In this document: positions 26,806-36,057 of the stretch, piece after piece | Layout: each line of letters begins with the position of its first letter | Position numbering within the stretch: the stretch's first letter is position 1 | Assembly (NCBI GenBank): GCA_002050275.1 | Contig: MWTB01000021.1 | Span: forward strand, 306,552 to 370,551 | Direction: 5' to 3' | Length of the DNA stretch: 64,000 nt | Source: Anaerolineae bacterium UTCFX1 | GTDB lineage: Bacteria > Chloroflexota > Anaerolineae > Anaerolineales > Villigracilaceae | Made by a program: the position numbers and the translations under genes | The notes under the pieces: model-generated | The model's input: only the letters and a program-made list of their open reading frames with translations | The model's database searches: none | Told to the model about the DNA's origin: nothing

Positions 26806-28170
26806 TCACTTCTTCGTGAGCGGCAGGCGGATCGTAAACGTCGTTCCGCGCCCGACCGAACTTCGGACGCCAATTTTACCACCATGCGCATGCACAATCT
26901 CTTGCGCAATCGCCAGGCCGAGTCCCGCTCCGTGACCTCCTTCGCGCGCGCGGGATGGATCAACCTGATAGAACCGATCGAATAAACGCGGCAACACTTC
27001 GCTTTCGACACCGACGCCTGAATCGATCGCTTCAAATTCGATCCATGTCCCAGCCTCTTTTGCAGACAGCGTAACATATCCATTTGCAGGCGAAAACTTC
27101 AACGCATTGTCTATAAGATTAATAAACACTTGCGCCAACCTGTCGCCGTCGCCAAGGAGCGCGGGTAGATCGTTTGGAACATTCACTTGCAAATTGACGT
27201 TCGCCTTTTGCGCCCGCAACGAAAATCTTTCAGCGACACCGCGCAGCAATGCGCTCACATCAACAGTAGATATGTCCAAGTCGGCGACACCGGTCTCTAG
27301 TCGAGCGAGGTCAAGCAGATCAAGCGCCGTGCGATGCATGCGTCCCGCCTCATCGTAAATAATTTGCGCGGCTTGTTTGCGCGCTTCGGGTGAGTCGGCG
27401 GTATTGTCGAGAAGCGCTTGTGCAAATCCTTGAATGGATGTGAGAGGAGTTTTCAACTCGTGCGAAACATTCGCTACGAAATCGCGCTGTGACCTCTGGT
27501 TGTTATCCACGCGCCGGATCATCGAATTGAACGCGTTTGCCAAATCCTGCACTTCGCGCGGTCCGCGCGATGGGACAGGATTCGCATCTGCAGGGTAATT
27601 CTGCGCGGCAAGCACAACTTTCTGCAACGGATCAGCCACCCAACGCGAGAGAAGGAACGCAAGGATGAGCGAAAGCAAAAAGGCGATCAAACCTCCCTGA
27701 AAAATGGGAATCAAAAGTTCGTCGGCAAAGATGTTCAAGAATCGCACCGATGGACGCGGCGCGGCGACGACCAACACATTTCCATTTGGCAGGCGCGAAG
27801 TAGATTGCAGCCATAATCCGCCATCCGCGTCGGCCATGAACTGGGATATTCTTCCAAGCGCATTCTTGCGGGGAAATGAAAGTCTCGGCTTATCCGAGCC
27901 AGAATCAAAGATCAAATTACGCGTTAAATCAAATATCAACACGCGCGCATCGTTTGCTTCCGCGATTCGCCGAATTGCTTCCGGGCTGTCAGGTATGCTT
28001 CCCGATTCCGTCAGCTGACTTTGCGTAACGCGGAGTCGCCGAGTCGTTTCGCGATACAACACAGGGTTGCGGACGAGAAAAAACAACAAAACAACGATCA
28101 CAACGCCGAGGGCGATTGCAATCACGAAGGCATAACTCAGCCAAAGGCGAGAGCGAAGGGAGGTAAACAT
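26806..28170 (-). CDS. Sensor histidine kinase (HAMP, HisKA, HATPase)
   Basis: 454 residues. TM1 is at about 10-32, an extracytoplasmic sensor at 33-150, TM2 at about 152-174, and a HAMP segment at 175-230. The phospho-acceptor His is in FVANVSHELKTPLTSIQGF near 237. The ATP-binding boxes are FINLIDNALKFSP (N), DSGVGV (G1), RFYQVDPSR (F) and GAGLGLAIAQEIVHAHGG (G2). The response regulator lies 27 bases upstream and is its likely partner. It may tune the downstream glycan genes, which are in the same direction. Signal unknown. Confidence 0.93.
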   Translation of the reverse strand: MFTSLRSRLWLSYAFVIAIALGVVIVVLLFFLVRNPVLYRETTRRLRVTQSQLTESGSIPDSPEAIRRIAEANDARVLIFDLTRNLIFDSGSDKPRLSFPRKNALGRISQFMADADGGLWLQSTSRLPNGNVLVVAAPRPSVRFLNIFADELLIPIFQGGLIAFLLSLILAFLLSRWVADPLQKVVLAAQNYPADANPVPSRGPREVQDLANAFNSMIRRVDNNQRSQRDFVANVSHELKTPLTSIQGFAQALLDNTADSPEARKQAAQIIYDEAGRMHRTALDLLDLARLETGVADLDISTVDVSALLRGVAERFSLRAQKANVNLQVNVPNDLPALLGDGDRLAQVFINLIDNALKFSPANGYVTLSAKEAGTWIEFEAIDSGVGVESEVLPRLFDRFYQVDPSRAREGGHGAGLGLAIAQEIVHAHGGKIGVRSSVGRGTTFTIRLPLTKK

Positions 28171-28197
28171 AAAATTTACAAATAGCGATGAAACACG

Positions 28198-28884
28198 CTA
28201 AATAGGCGTCGTCAACTTATATCCAACGCCCGTCACCGTTTCGATCTTCACGACACTTCCTTCCAGTTTCTTCCGCAAATGCGCCACGTGGACATCCACT
28301 GTGCGGGTCTGACCGTAAAAGTCGAAGCCCCACGCCTTCTGTAAAATTTGCTCACGGCTGAGGACAAGTCCACGGTGTTCAGCAAAGGTGAGGAGTAAGT
28401 CAAATTCTTGGGTACGCAGGCTCAAAGCCAGAGAACCGACTCGGACCTCCCATCGAGCGGGATCAATTGTCAAGTCGCCGAGGTGGATCGGAGCAGAATC
28501 CTTGTTGCCACTGGCGCGATCTCCCCGCCGCAGAATCGCTTTGACGCGGGCGACGAGTTCGCGCGGGTTGAAAGGCTTGGTGAGGTAATCGTCAGCGCCG
28601 AGTTCGAGACCGAGTATCTTGTCAATATCTTCGTCGCGCGCGGTAAGCATGAGAATCGCGGCAGGATGATTCGCGGCACGCAAGCGTCGGCACACCTCGA
28701 AACCGTCGAGTTTGGGGAGCGCCACGTCCAGCGCGATCAACGCGGGATGTTCGCGGTTCGCCACATCGAGCGCGGCCTCGCCGTCCTTCGCGGTGATGAT
28801 GCGAAAACTTTCGCGCTCGAGATACATTCGCGCGAGTTTGATGATGGACGGTTCGTCGTCTACGAGGAGGATGAGTTCGTTCAC
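28198..28884 (-). CDS. OmpR/PhoB-family response regulator
   Basis: 228 residues from the GTG at 28884 (VNELILLVDDEPS). An ATG at 28929 is also open, but its first 15 codons come from a CTAGAGATTGGGGACTGGAG repeat, so the later start is preferred. The receiver has the phospho-acceptor Asp in LIALDVALPKLDG and Lys in YLTKPFNPRELV. The winged helix has LALSLRTQEFDLLLTFAEHR, VLSREQILQKAWG and RTVDVHVAHLRKKLE. Its partner is the histidine kinase downstream. It probably regulates its own operon, which leads into the envelope glycan genes. Confidence 0.92.
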   Translation of the reverse strand: MNELILLVDDEPSIIKLARMYLERESFRIITAKDGEAALDVANREHPALIALDVALPKLDGFEVCRRLRAANHPAAILMLTARDEDIDKILGLELGADDYLTKPFNPRELVARVKAILRRGDRASGNKDSAPIHLGDLTIDPARWEVRVGSLALSLRTQEFDLLLTFAEHRGLVLSREQILQKAWGFDFYGQTRTVDVHVAHLRKKLEGSVVKIETVTGVGYKLTTPI

Positions 28885-29003
28885 GGGCAGAGAGCAGAGA
28901 CTAGAGATTGGGGACTGGAGATTTTTCACCGCTAAGCACGCGAAGATCGCAAAGTTTTAAATGCTTTTTCTTCGTGTCCTTAGCGGGCTTTGCGGTTAAT
29001 AAA
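28885..29003. repeat. Repeat between ridA and the response regulator
   Basis: Two kinds of element: CAGAGACTAGAGATTGGGGA words at 28890-28920, and one diverged unit of the 83-bp palindrome family (CACCGCTAAGCACGCGAAGA to CTTAGCGGGCTTTGCGGTTA) at 28927-29000. The first overlaps a possible longer start of the regulator gene. Confidence 0.7.
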
Positions 29004-29004
29004 A

Positions 29005-29415
29005 TTAATCGCCGCGAGTTGGGGATAGCAATGCGACGCATTCGATCTCGACGAGCGCGCCTTTAGGCAAACCCGCGACCTGCACCGTGCTTCGCGCGGG
29101 AGCGTTCTCCGGGAAGAACTCGGCATAGATCGCGTTCATCTTTGCGAAGTCGTTCATGTCTTGCAAAAAGACGGTAGTCTTTACCACAAAGTTCAAGCTT
29201 GAGTCAGCCGATTCGAGGACATGCCTGAGGTTGGTCAACACTTGTCGCGTTTCGGCTTCCACTCCGCCTTTGACGATCTCCATTGCGGCGGGATCGAGTC
29301 CGATCTGCCCCGCGGTGAACACCAGATTCTCCGTACGGATAGCTTGCGAATACGGACCAATCGCTTTCGGCGCTTTATCGGTAATGACTATTTTTTTGCC
29401 TTTAGATGTATACAT
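29005..29415 (-). CDS. ridA: RidA family reactive enamine/imine deaminase
   Basis: 136 residues, slightly longer than the usual 125-130. Hallmarks: APKAIGPYSQAIR, LVFTAGQIGLDP, VVKTTVFLQDMNDFAKMNAIY and the active-site Arg block APARSTVQVAGLPKGALVEIECVAL. It hydrolyses reactive 2-aminoacrylate-type enamines formed by PLP enzymes, protecting the cell. GAGGTAGAT precedes the ATG. The gene stands alone between repeats and a hydrolase; the D-cysteine desulfhydrase about 10 kb away could be a metabolic source of its substrate, which is only a guess. Confidence 0.95.
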   Translation of the reverse strand: MYTSKGKKIVITDKAPKAIGPYSQAIRTENLVFTAGQIGLDPAAMEIVKGGVEAETRQVLTNLRHVLESADSSLNFVVKTTVFLQDMNDFAKMNAIYAEFFPENAPARSTVQVAGLPKGALVEIECVALLSPTRGD

Positions 29416-29501
29416 ATCTACCTCATAGTTATTTGGATTTTATGAAGCGATTGTACATCCGATTTCAAAAATATGTAAATCTTTATCTTTCACAGAGCGA
29501 T

Positions 29502-30446
29502 TCATTTCAACATCTCTTCAAAAAACTTCACCGTTAATTGAACGATCTCTTCGCGCGAAGGGCTGATCTCGCCGCCGACAGGCTTGAAGCCGTGAGCCGC
29601 ATTCGCCACCCGCACAAGTTCGGCGGGCACGCCTGCCGCCTGTAATTTAGCGAGCAACTCTTCCGATTGTGAGATCGGCACAAGCGGATCTTTCTCCCCA
29701 TGCAAAATCAAAAACGGCGGATCGTCCGCGCTCACATACGTCACAGGACTGGCAAGAGCAAGATCAAAATTACCGAACGCATTCTGAACTGTCTCCGAAT
29801 CATTAGCAATGTTAGCCGTTAAATCGGCAGGGCCGAACATATCCACCACCGCCTGCACGCGGCTGGATTGACCGAGATACTCGCCCACATCAAAGCCCGC
29901 GCTCTCATCCGTCACGCCGAGCATGGAAACCAGATGTCCGCCTGCGCTTCCGCCAAACACGCCGATCCGATTCGGGTCGAGGTTGTACTTATCCGCGTGA
30001 GCGCGCAGTGAACGCACAGCGCATTTCACGTCTTCGATCATCGCGGGAAATTCATAATTGGGCGCAAGCCGATAATTGACCGACACCGCCAAAAAACCAG
30101 CCTTCTGCAATTCGGGAAGTTCCGCCGCGCCTGCGCCTTTCGACTTATCGCCCGAACTCCATCCGCCGCCATGCACAAACATCGTGACGGCAAATCGCCC
30201 AGTATTTTCGGAGGGGTAATACACATCCATCTTCAACGCGACTCCATCCATCGTGCAATACGTGACGTCTTGCTCAACCGTCCCAAGTTTGGATGAATTA
30301 AATTCATTGGATGGAAGAGCCGCTTCATTCTCGACGAGAGAGCTGGTCGCCGTTTCCGTCGGCTGAATCTCCACTGTGGGCTGACTCGCATTACAAGCCA
30401 GCGAGGTAACGAGCAATAGCGCGATGAGAAAGGTTAATCGTTTCAT
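29502..30446 (-). CDS. Lipoprotein alpha/beta hydrolase (esterase/lipase)
   Basis: 314 residues from the ATG at 30446, which has AGGAG upstream. Lipobox TSLAC is near 18. Hormone-sensitive-lipase-like features: the oxyanion motif [10 protein letters not shown] (HGGG), the nucleophile [12 protein letters not shown], the acid near [10 protein letters not shown] and a late NAAHGFKPV His. It should cleave short esters on the cell surface. It precedes RidA by about 90 bases and follows another lipoprotein gene by about 60. The substrate is not evident. Confidence 0.87.
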   Translation of the reverse strand: MKRLTFLIALLLVTSLACNASQPTVEIQPTETATSSLVENEAALPSNEFNSSKLGTVEQDVTYCTMDGVALKMDVYYPSENTGRFAVTMFVHGGGWSSGDKSKGAGAAELPELQKAGFLAVSVNYRLAPNYEFPAMIEDVKCAVRSLRAHADKYNLDPNRIGVFGGSAGGHLVSMLGVTDESAGFDVGEYLGQSSRVQAVVDMFGPADLTANIANDSETVQNAFGNFDLALASPVTYVSADDPPFLILHGEKDPLVPISQSEELLAKLQAAGVPAELVRVANAAHGFKPVGGEISPSREEIVQLTVKFFEEMLK

Positions 30447-30506
30447 CGAACACTCCTGTACGGCAAAGTTCACTTTGCCATTGCAAGGCGTAAAATAACT
30501 TTTGCG

Positions 30507-31553
30507 TTACGGCTCTGTCGCCGCATACGCATCTGCCATCTCGGAATAGGTCGCCCATTGGACTTGTCCGCTGGCGACAAGGGGATCAACCACTTCGGTC
30601 AAAAACTTTTCGATCACGCCGAAGGGGTCTTGCGGGTCGCCGCGAAATTCGCCAGGGTGAACGGTGAAATGAAAGACGTTGACTTTGCCCGACTGCGCGG
30701 CTGAGAGCGAGGCATAGAGACTCTCTTTGAGATATTCAAAATAGGCTTCATCGCCGCCCGCGTCGTCGCTTCGGCGCATGGACGCAAAATTTTCTTTATC
30801 GTATTGACCTTCGGGCAGGAAGACAATTGCGCCGTTCGGGTCGTGTTGCGTAAAGAGCGTGAAGTCAGAGCCGTCGGTGCCGCCTGCGGGACGCCAGGGG
30901 TTCACGCCGATCAGCGACATATCGGTGGACTGCGTATCGGGACTCTTCCAATCGCTGTTCACATCCAAGCCCGCGCATTCGGCGGCTTCGTACAGGTTGA
31001 CGTATAAATTGCCGCCGCTCCAATAGCGGACATCGCTCACGCCGCCTGCCTGCATGATGTAACCGAGTTCTTCCTTCATCACATCGCACCATTGCTGAAC
31101 GGGAAGCGGTTCGGGATTTTTTCCGAGATGCGCGTCTTCGTGAAAGTGCAGGGCGAGTTCATGTCCGCGCGCGGCGAGATCGGCGAGGATGGTATTGCCC
31201 GATTCAAGCGCCACCGTCGTAAACGGGCTTTGCGACTGAATCGTCATGCGCCCGCCGTATGCTTCGATCATTTCGGCTAGGTATCGAATATCATCAACGT
31301 GTCTCTCGAAGAACTGCGGGTTGTGATAATCGTTCTTGCCGCTTTGAAATCCTTGCGCGGTTTCGCCCATCGGCTCGATGTGCATTCCGATATCGAAAAG
31401 CAGGACGGCTTCGCCCGCTTCATTCTGGACTTCGGGCGGGGTGACTGATTCTGTGGGCTGACTCTCCGCCGATGGTTGAGTCACTGTTGCGGGCAATCCA
31501 CAGACGAGAGAGGCGATGACAAGGAACAAGAGGAGCGATAGCGTGCGCTTCAT
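30507..31553 (-). CDS. Lipoprotein with polysaccharide deacetylase-like sequence
   Basis: 348 residues from the ATG at 31553, with AGGAG upstream (CCAAAGGAGACCGGCTATG). Lipobox SLVCG is near 21. The core has DIGMHIEPMGE, GGRMTIQSQSPF, ARGHELALHFHEDAHLG and later FHFTVHPGEF, a pattern like NodB-type deacetylase barrels, where early Asp/His residues and a late His bind metal. I cannot confirm all catalytic residues, so the function is uncertain. Neighbours are an exported helical protein and a lipoprotein hydrolase in the same direction. Confidence 0.6.
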   Translation of the reverse strand: MKRTLSLLLFLVIASLVCGLPATVTQPSAESQPTESVTPPEVQNEAGEAVLLFDIGMHIEPMGETAQGFQSGKNDYHNPQFFERHVDDIRYLAEMIEAYGGRMTIQSQSPFTTVALESGNTILADLAARGHELALHFHEDAHLGKNPEPLPVQQWCDVMKEELGYIMQAGGVSDVRYWSGGNLYVNLYEAAECAGLDVNSDWKSPDTQSTDMSLIGVNPWRPAGGTDGSDFTLFTQHDPNGAIVFLPEGQYDKENFASMRRSDDAGGDEAYFEYLKESLYASLSAAQSGKVNVFHFTVHPGEFRGDPQDPFGVIEKFLTEVVDPLVASGQVQWATYSEMADAYAATEP

Positions 31554-31675
31554 AGCCGGTCTCCTTTGGAAAATATTCTGCGTCTGATACGAAATAGGTT
31601 TGATAAGCGAAAGCGAAGAGCCTTCAACGCGGCGATGGGACTTCGCTTCGCCTAGACCGATACGTCGCAAAGAAA

Positions 31676-32218
31676 TTACGGCGTGGGGGTTTTCTCAGGG
31701 CGCGGATTAGCTTCGCGGAAGACGTGGATCGCGTCGCGCAGGGCTTTGCCTGTGCCGCCCATCGCTTTCTTGATCTCCTTCATCCTCTCGCCCATCGCGC
31801 GGACAGTCTCTTTGGCTTGTTCGGAATCGGTGACTTTCCCGTCCGCGTTGAAGCCCGCGTGCGAATCGATGATCGCTTGTCCGCGTTCATAAATCGGCTT
31901 TGCATCATCTACCGCATCGGCAAACGCGTCCAGCGCGGACTGGACAACGGACACATCCTTGCCGTGTTCTGAGACGTGGTCAATCAATTTTTGGGTTTTG
32001 CCGATGAGGTTTTCGATCTTGCCAAGTTTTTCATACAATTGGAGTTGATGCGTCCAGATTTTTTCCAGACGTTCATCCTTCAATTCGCCATGTGGCGGTA
32101 TGGACGGGTCGCTCAACCCCGCGGCGAGTACGCTGACAAGCGGCTGACTCGCCGCTCCGAGCGAAGCGAGAGCTGCGATCATCGCAAGTAAAACTGTTTT
32201 CTTGAATAAAATTTTCAT
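31676..32218 (-). CDS. Exported helical protein of unknown function
   Basis: 180 residues. A signal peptide of about 30 residues (KTVLLAMIAALASLGAASQP) is followed by a mostly helical body rich in Lys, Glu and Ala, with heptad-like stretches (LEKIWTHQLQLYEKLGKIENLI and IGKTQKLIDHVSEH). No Cys lipobox is seen, so it is probably secreted or membrane-anchored by the uncleaved helix. AGGAGG is well placed, but the start codon is part of an inverted repeat (32217-32250). No domain recognised. Confidence 0.65.
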   Translation of the reverse strand: MKILFKKTVLLAMIAALASLGAASQPLVSVLAAGLSDPSIPPHGELKDERLEKIWTHQLQLYEKLGKIENLIGKTQKLIDHVSEHGKDVSVVQSALDAFADAVDDAKPIYERGQAIIDSHAGFNADGKVTDSEQAKETVRAMGERMKEIKKAMGGTGKALRDAIHVFREANPRPEKTPTP

Positions 32219-32250
32219 CGTCGTAAGCCTCCTTTCAAGGTTACGACGAT
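32217..32250 (-). promoter_or_regulatory. Inverted repeat spanning the start codon, ribosome-binding site in the loop
   Basis: ATCGTCGTAA (32217-32226) and TTACGACGAT (32241-32250) are 10-base perfect arms. The AGGAGG site lies in the 14-base loop, and one arm includes the AT of the start codon. It could be an RNA hairpin controlling translation or a protein-binding palindrome. Confidence 0.5.
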
Positions 32251-32306
32251 GATTGTAGATTGGGCAAGTTACGCAAGTGTGGCGGAGGTGTAAAATCTAT
32301 GTAAAA

Positions 32307-35300
32307 TTACGCCCTCCTCACCGCTAGCATGGTCAAGTCGTCGGCGGGAGGGACATCCTGCGCAAAATCGAGCAGGGATTTTTCCACCACATCTATCAAA
32401 TGAGACGCGGAGGAGCAACGACTCGCCAAGATCGCCTCAGTGAGGCGCGCTTCGCCGTAAAGATCGCCATCGTTGTTGAACGATTCGGTCAAACCATCGG
32501 TATAGAACAACACGCTGTCCTCAGGAGAGAGTCGAATAACGCGCTGCTCATAACGCGCCTCGCCAGAAGCGCCCAACGCAACGCCTGTTCGCGTCAAGCG
32601 TTCAAAAGCGTTCCCGTTGTTTTTTATCCACAGCGGCGGGTTGTGTCCCGCATTAACATACGTCAATTCATTCTTTTCAAAATCCAGCACGGCGTATACT
32701 GCCGTGACGAACATTCCCTGCTTGGTATCAGGGATGAGCAGATCGTTCACGCGGCGCAACGCCTCGGCGGGCGCCTCGATCTCCATCACAGCGGCGCGGA
32801 CGAGGGTGCGCGTGAGAGCCATGAAAAGCGCGGCGGGCATGCCCTTATCGGCGACATCGGCGATAAACAAACCGACGCACTTGTTCGGCAGATCGAACAC
32901 ATCGTAAAAATCTCCGCCTACTTGCCGCGCCGTCTTCCAACGCGCTGCAAATTCCCAACCCTCTGCTTGCGGCAACGAATCAGGGATGAATGTCTGCTGA
33001 ATTTGGCGAGCCAGCTGCACCTCGATCTCAAGGCGTTCGCGTTCCACCACCTCGCGCTGCAACAGGTCGTTCTGAATCGCCAACGCGGCTTGCTGTGCGA
33101 TCCCATTGACGATCTCCAACCGCCGCGAACGGAAGCGTAATCCACCGGAAGACTCTTCAATCAGCATTGCGCCATATAGCGCGTCCTTAACCGCGACAGG
33201 CACAACGAACAGCAACGCATTCGGGACGTTAAGGTTCGATTCTTGCGGCGGATGAGCCGTCAGCCACTGATCGAATCCGCTTTCAGCCTCCAGCGGCACG
33301 GCAAGCAATTCGCCTGTATCGCGGCATGCATCCAGCAGAGCAAACTCGTTTGCGGCGAACGAGCGCGCCCAAAACTCTTTCTCATCTTCCTTGCTCAATC
33401 CATATTGTTGAGAAGGTAAGAATTTCTCATCGGCAGGATTGAATTGATACAACACAACGCGTCGAATCCCTACGAGGATGGGCATAATGCGAATAACCGC
33501 GTCAAGAATCTCATCGAGATCGTTCAAACTGACAATCGCTTTTGCCACTTGCAACAACGCCGCAGACGCATACGCCTGCTCTTGCGCGATATCATAGAGT
33601 CGCGTATTTTCAATAGCGACGGCGGCATAGCTGGCAAAGGTGATCGCCAACGCGCGCGCTTCGTTGCCGTATCGGCCAGGCGAACGATGCGCCAGAGTAA
33701 TCACTCCGAAAGGGTGTTTCCCTACGCGCAGCGGAACAGCAAGGGCAGAGTAGTTTGAGCCAAACTCTGCCGCTAAACCGGTAACGCCCATTTCATCTGT
33801 CGGTTTACGCACTTCGGCTTCTTCAGTCTCAATGACGCGCATCAGCGCCGCATAGGCTATCGGGGAGTCGTACAGCGTTTTTTCCAACAATGCTTCATCG
33901 AAATTGCGACTCGCCGCTAAATACAACTCATCGTCTTCGAGCAGCCAAATGGCGGCAATGTCCACCGGCAGGTTTTTCTCCAACTCGAGCAGAATCACCT
34001 CGAGGACGTCGTCTACATCTTCGTCCGCCGAGATCAACCCTGCCACTTCGCGCAAACTATCTGCGACCTGTCGCCGCCATTGCTCGGACCGGAATAAGGC
34101 GGCATTATGAACGGCGACCGCAATGTGATCGGCGATCGCTTCGAGCATGAAACGATCCTCAGAGGTAAACGCGTTATAGCGATCCGACTGAACATCGAGC
34201 AAGCCGACCGCTTCACCGTCGTACAGCAACGGCACGCAAATCTCAGATTTTGTATTCTCCGGCGGAAGCGGCGAAGGAACATAACGCTTATCTTTGCGCA
34301 CGTCGTTAGCGACGACGCTTTTCTCTTCGCGCGCCGCCCATGGAATGATGCCCTTATCGTCCATGGAAACCGCATATCCGATCAAACTCGCGCCGCGCTT
34401 CCCGCTTCCCGCGCGATATTCGATCATGCGACGATTCTTATGCACCGTAAATAAATAAACATGCGGTTGCTTAATGCGACGATGAATGAGATCGGAAACG
34501 TTTTGCATCAGCGTATTTAATTCGAGCGAAGAACTCACGCTCTTTCCCACATCGGCAATCAGCGCGAGATGATCCGAGCGTCGCTGCAGCTCGTGATATA
34601 AATGCGCCCCTTCCACCGCGCGCGCAATGGTATCCGCTAAGGCGTTCAGAACCAGCAAGTCGTTCGGATGGAACGCTTCCGCCTGATCGCTTTGCACATC
34701 AAGAATGCCTAGCACACGATCTTCGATCTTCAGCGGAATGACCGCTTCGGAACGCGTTTTTGGAAGCGCGTCAATGAAACGGTAGCGCGAATCCTTCCGC
34801 ACGTCGGGGACGATAACGCGCTCACCGGTCGCAGCCACCTGCCCGATCAGCCCCTGCCCAATTTCCACATCCAGCGCAACGCGAGCGCGGCGCCTCCCCC
34901 GTTTCAGCGCTGTGGCGCTCGCCCGGAAGCGCAAAGTTGCAGACCGGTCTTGAAGCGTAAATATTGCGACATAATAATATTGAAATGTCTGCTGAATCAA
35001 CTGCGTAACGCGTTCAGTTAATTCGTTCAAATCTAACACGTTGGCGATCTGCGCGCTAACGTCGCTGACAAGGTTCAACTGGGTGAGCCTAAATCCCTCT
35101 ACTGCGACGCGTCGCGACGCCAAAAGGCTCACTCCAATAACGCCCGCCAAGCCAACCAGAAGATCAAGTTCATTTGTCGTAAACGCAGGTCCTTGCGGAC
35201 GCACAAGTAGAATTGCCCCCAGCGTAATCTCTTGCGTTCTCAACGGAATAGACGCCCATGCCCGGCGCAGGCTTGCCGTCCCCCGACCGATTTGACGACT

Positions 35301-35549
35301 GCGGCGTAAACCCTTCGACTGCAGCGCGCGCGCCAGCAACGGAGATTCGGGCGCAGGAGGAAATATCGTTTCCTGTCGCGCATCGGGTAAGCGGAATAAG
35401 CTTTCATCAAGCCAGAGTTCTATGTCGCTCTGAAGCAGGCGCGAAGCCGTCGCTATAATGCGATCGCGTTGCGTAGACAACGGCGCGCCGTCAATCAGTT
35501 GTTCGCTCAACGCGGCAAGTTCGCGCCACACAGATAGTTCCGTCGCCAT
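32307..35549 (-). CDS. Multi-GAF PP2C-type (RsbU/SpoIIE-like) phosphatase
   Basis: 1080 residues. Around five GAF-like segments, roughly 20-150, 170-310, 330-480, 500-640 and 670-820, then an RsbU/SpoIIE phosphatase domain from about 840 (EVQLARQIQQTFIPDSLPQAE, GGDFYDVFDLPN, LFIADVADKGMPAALFMAL, YTDGLTESFN). It should dephosphorylate a STAS antagonist in a partner switch. Directly upstream (5 bases) is an RsbW-like kinase, then a STAS protein. GGAGAG precedes the ATG. The GAF array is probably the sensory part. No sigma-B-type gene is nearby. Confidence 0.93.
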   Translation of the reverse strand: MATELSVWRELAALSEQLIDGAPLSTQRDRIIATASRLLQSDIELWLDESLFRLPDARQETIFPPAPESPLLARALQSKGLRRSRQIGRGTASLRRAWASIPLRTQEITLGAILLVRPQGPAFTTNELDLLVGLAGVIGVSLLASRRVAVEGFRLTQLNLVSDVSAQIANVLDLNELTERVTQLIQQTFQYYYVAIFTLQDRSATLRFRASATALKRGRRRARVALDVEIGQGLIGQVAATGERVIVPDVRKDSRYRFIDALPKTRSEAVIPLKIEDRVLGILDVQSDQAEAFHPNDLLVLNALADTIARAVEGAHLYHELQRRSDHLALIADVGKSVSSSLELNTLMQNVSDLIHRRIKQPHVYLFTVHKNRRMIEYRAGSGKRGASLIGYAVSMDDKGIIPWAAREEKSVVANDVRKDKRYVPSPLPPENTKSEICVPLLYDGEAVGLLDVQSDRYNAFTSEDRFMLEAIADHIAVAVHNAALFRSEQWRRQVADSLREVAGLISADEDVDDVLEVILLELEKNLPVDIAAIWLLEDDELYLAASRNFDEALLEKTLYDSPIAYAALMRVIETEEAEVRKPTDEMGVTGLAAEFGSNYSALAVPLRVGKHPFGVITLAHRSPGRYGNEARALAITFASYAAVAIENTRLYDIAQEQAYASAALLQVAKAIVSLNDLDEILDAVIRIMPILVGIRRVVLYQFNPADEKFLPSQQYGLSKEDEKEFWARSFAANEFALLDACRDTGELLAVPLEAESGFDQWLTAHPPQESNLNVPNALLFVVPVAVKDALYGAMLIEESSGGLRFRSRRLEIVNGIAQQAALAIQNDLLQREVVERERLEIEVQLARQIQQTFIPDSLPQAEGWEFAARWKTARQVGGDFYDVFDLPNKCVGLFIADVADKGMPAALFMALTRTLVRAAVMEIEAPAEALRRVNDLLIPDTKQGMFVTAVYAVLDFEKNELTYVNAGHNPPLWIKNNGNAFERLTRTGVALGASGEARYEQRVIRLSPEDSVLFYTDGLTESFNNDGDLYGEARLTEAILASRCSSASHLIDVVEKSLLDFAQDVPPADDLTMLAVRRA

Positions 35550-35554
35550 ACGCC

Positions 35555-35965
35555 CTATGCTCTCCGCTTCACCAGCGTAAGCGTGTTGCTTTTATCTGGA
35601 TTCGACTGGTAATATACCTCATCCATCAATTTATAGATCAGGAAAATTCCCAAACCGCCGATCCTCCGCTTGGCAAGATCGGCGCTCAAATTCGGCAACG
35701 GCGCGTGAGATGGGTTGAAAGATTTGCCGTAATCCACAAGAACGACAGTAAACCGCTCCGCTTCCAGACCGCAGGAGATTTGTATCTCGCCGTCGGTTCT
35801 GTCTTTGTAGGCGTGTTCGATAATGTTTGAGGCGGCTTCATCGGCGGCAAGCTGAATATTGTATACGTCTTTACCATCAAAGCCATTTTGGCGCGCGATA
35901 TTGCCTACAAATTCACGGATTTCATCAAGATAATCGAATCTTGCGGGGAGGCGTAATGTTTGCAT
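35555..35965 (-). CDS. RsbW-like anti-sigma / HATPase_c_2 serine kinase
   Basis: 136 residues. ATP-binding GHKL features: N box IQLAADEAASNIIEHAYKD, DYGKSFNPS and the late GGLGIFLIYKLMDEV. Such proteins bind a sigma factor or other target and phosphorylate the STAS antagonist. The gene lies between the STAS gene (36058) and the phosphatase (35549). The 92-base gap to STAS contains a terminator-like hairpin, so the two may be expressed to different levels. The target protein is not in the window. Confidence 0.9.
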   Translation of the reverse strand: MQTLRLPARFDYLDEIREFVGNIARQNGFDGKDVYNIQLAADEAASNIIEHAYKDRTDGEIQISCGLEAERFTVVLVDYGKSFNPSHAPLPNLSADLAKRRIGGLGIFLIYKLMDEVYYQSNPDKSNTLTLVKRRA

Positions 35966-35980
35966 GAACCACGCTAGATT

Positions 35981-36013
35981 AAAAGCCGCTTTCAGCGGCG
36001 CCGGAAGCGGCTT
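35981..36013 (-). terminator. Terminator-like hairpin between STAS and RsbW-like genes
   Basis: Read on the minus strand, GAAGCCGCTTCC pairs with GAAAGCGGCTTTT, then TTTTAATC. It could attenuate transcription so that the STAS protein is made in excess. Confidence 0.65.
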
Positions 36014-36057
36014 CCACTTTTACATCTTCGATCAATGTGAGCCCCTGCGAGACCGTC

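Noticed and set aside
32400..33140. Plus-strand frame opposite the RsbU-like gene
   Set aside because: It mirrors the phosphatase domain on the other strand and has no motif or ribosome site.
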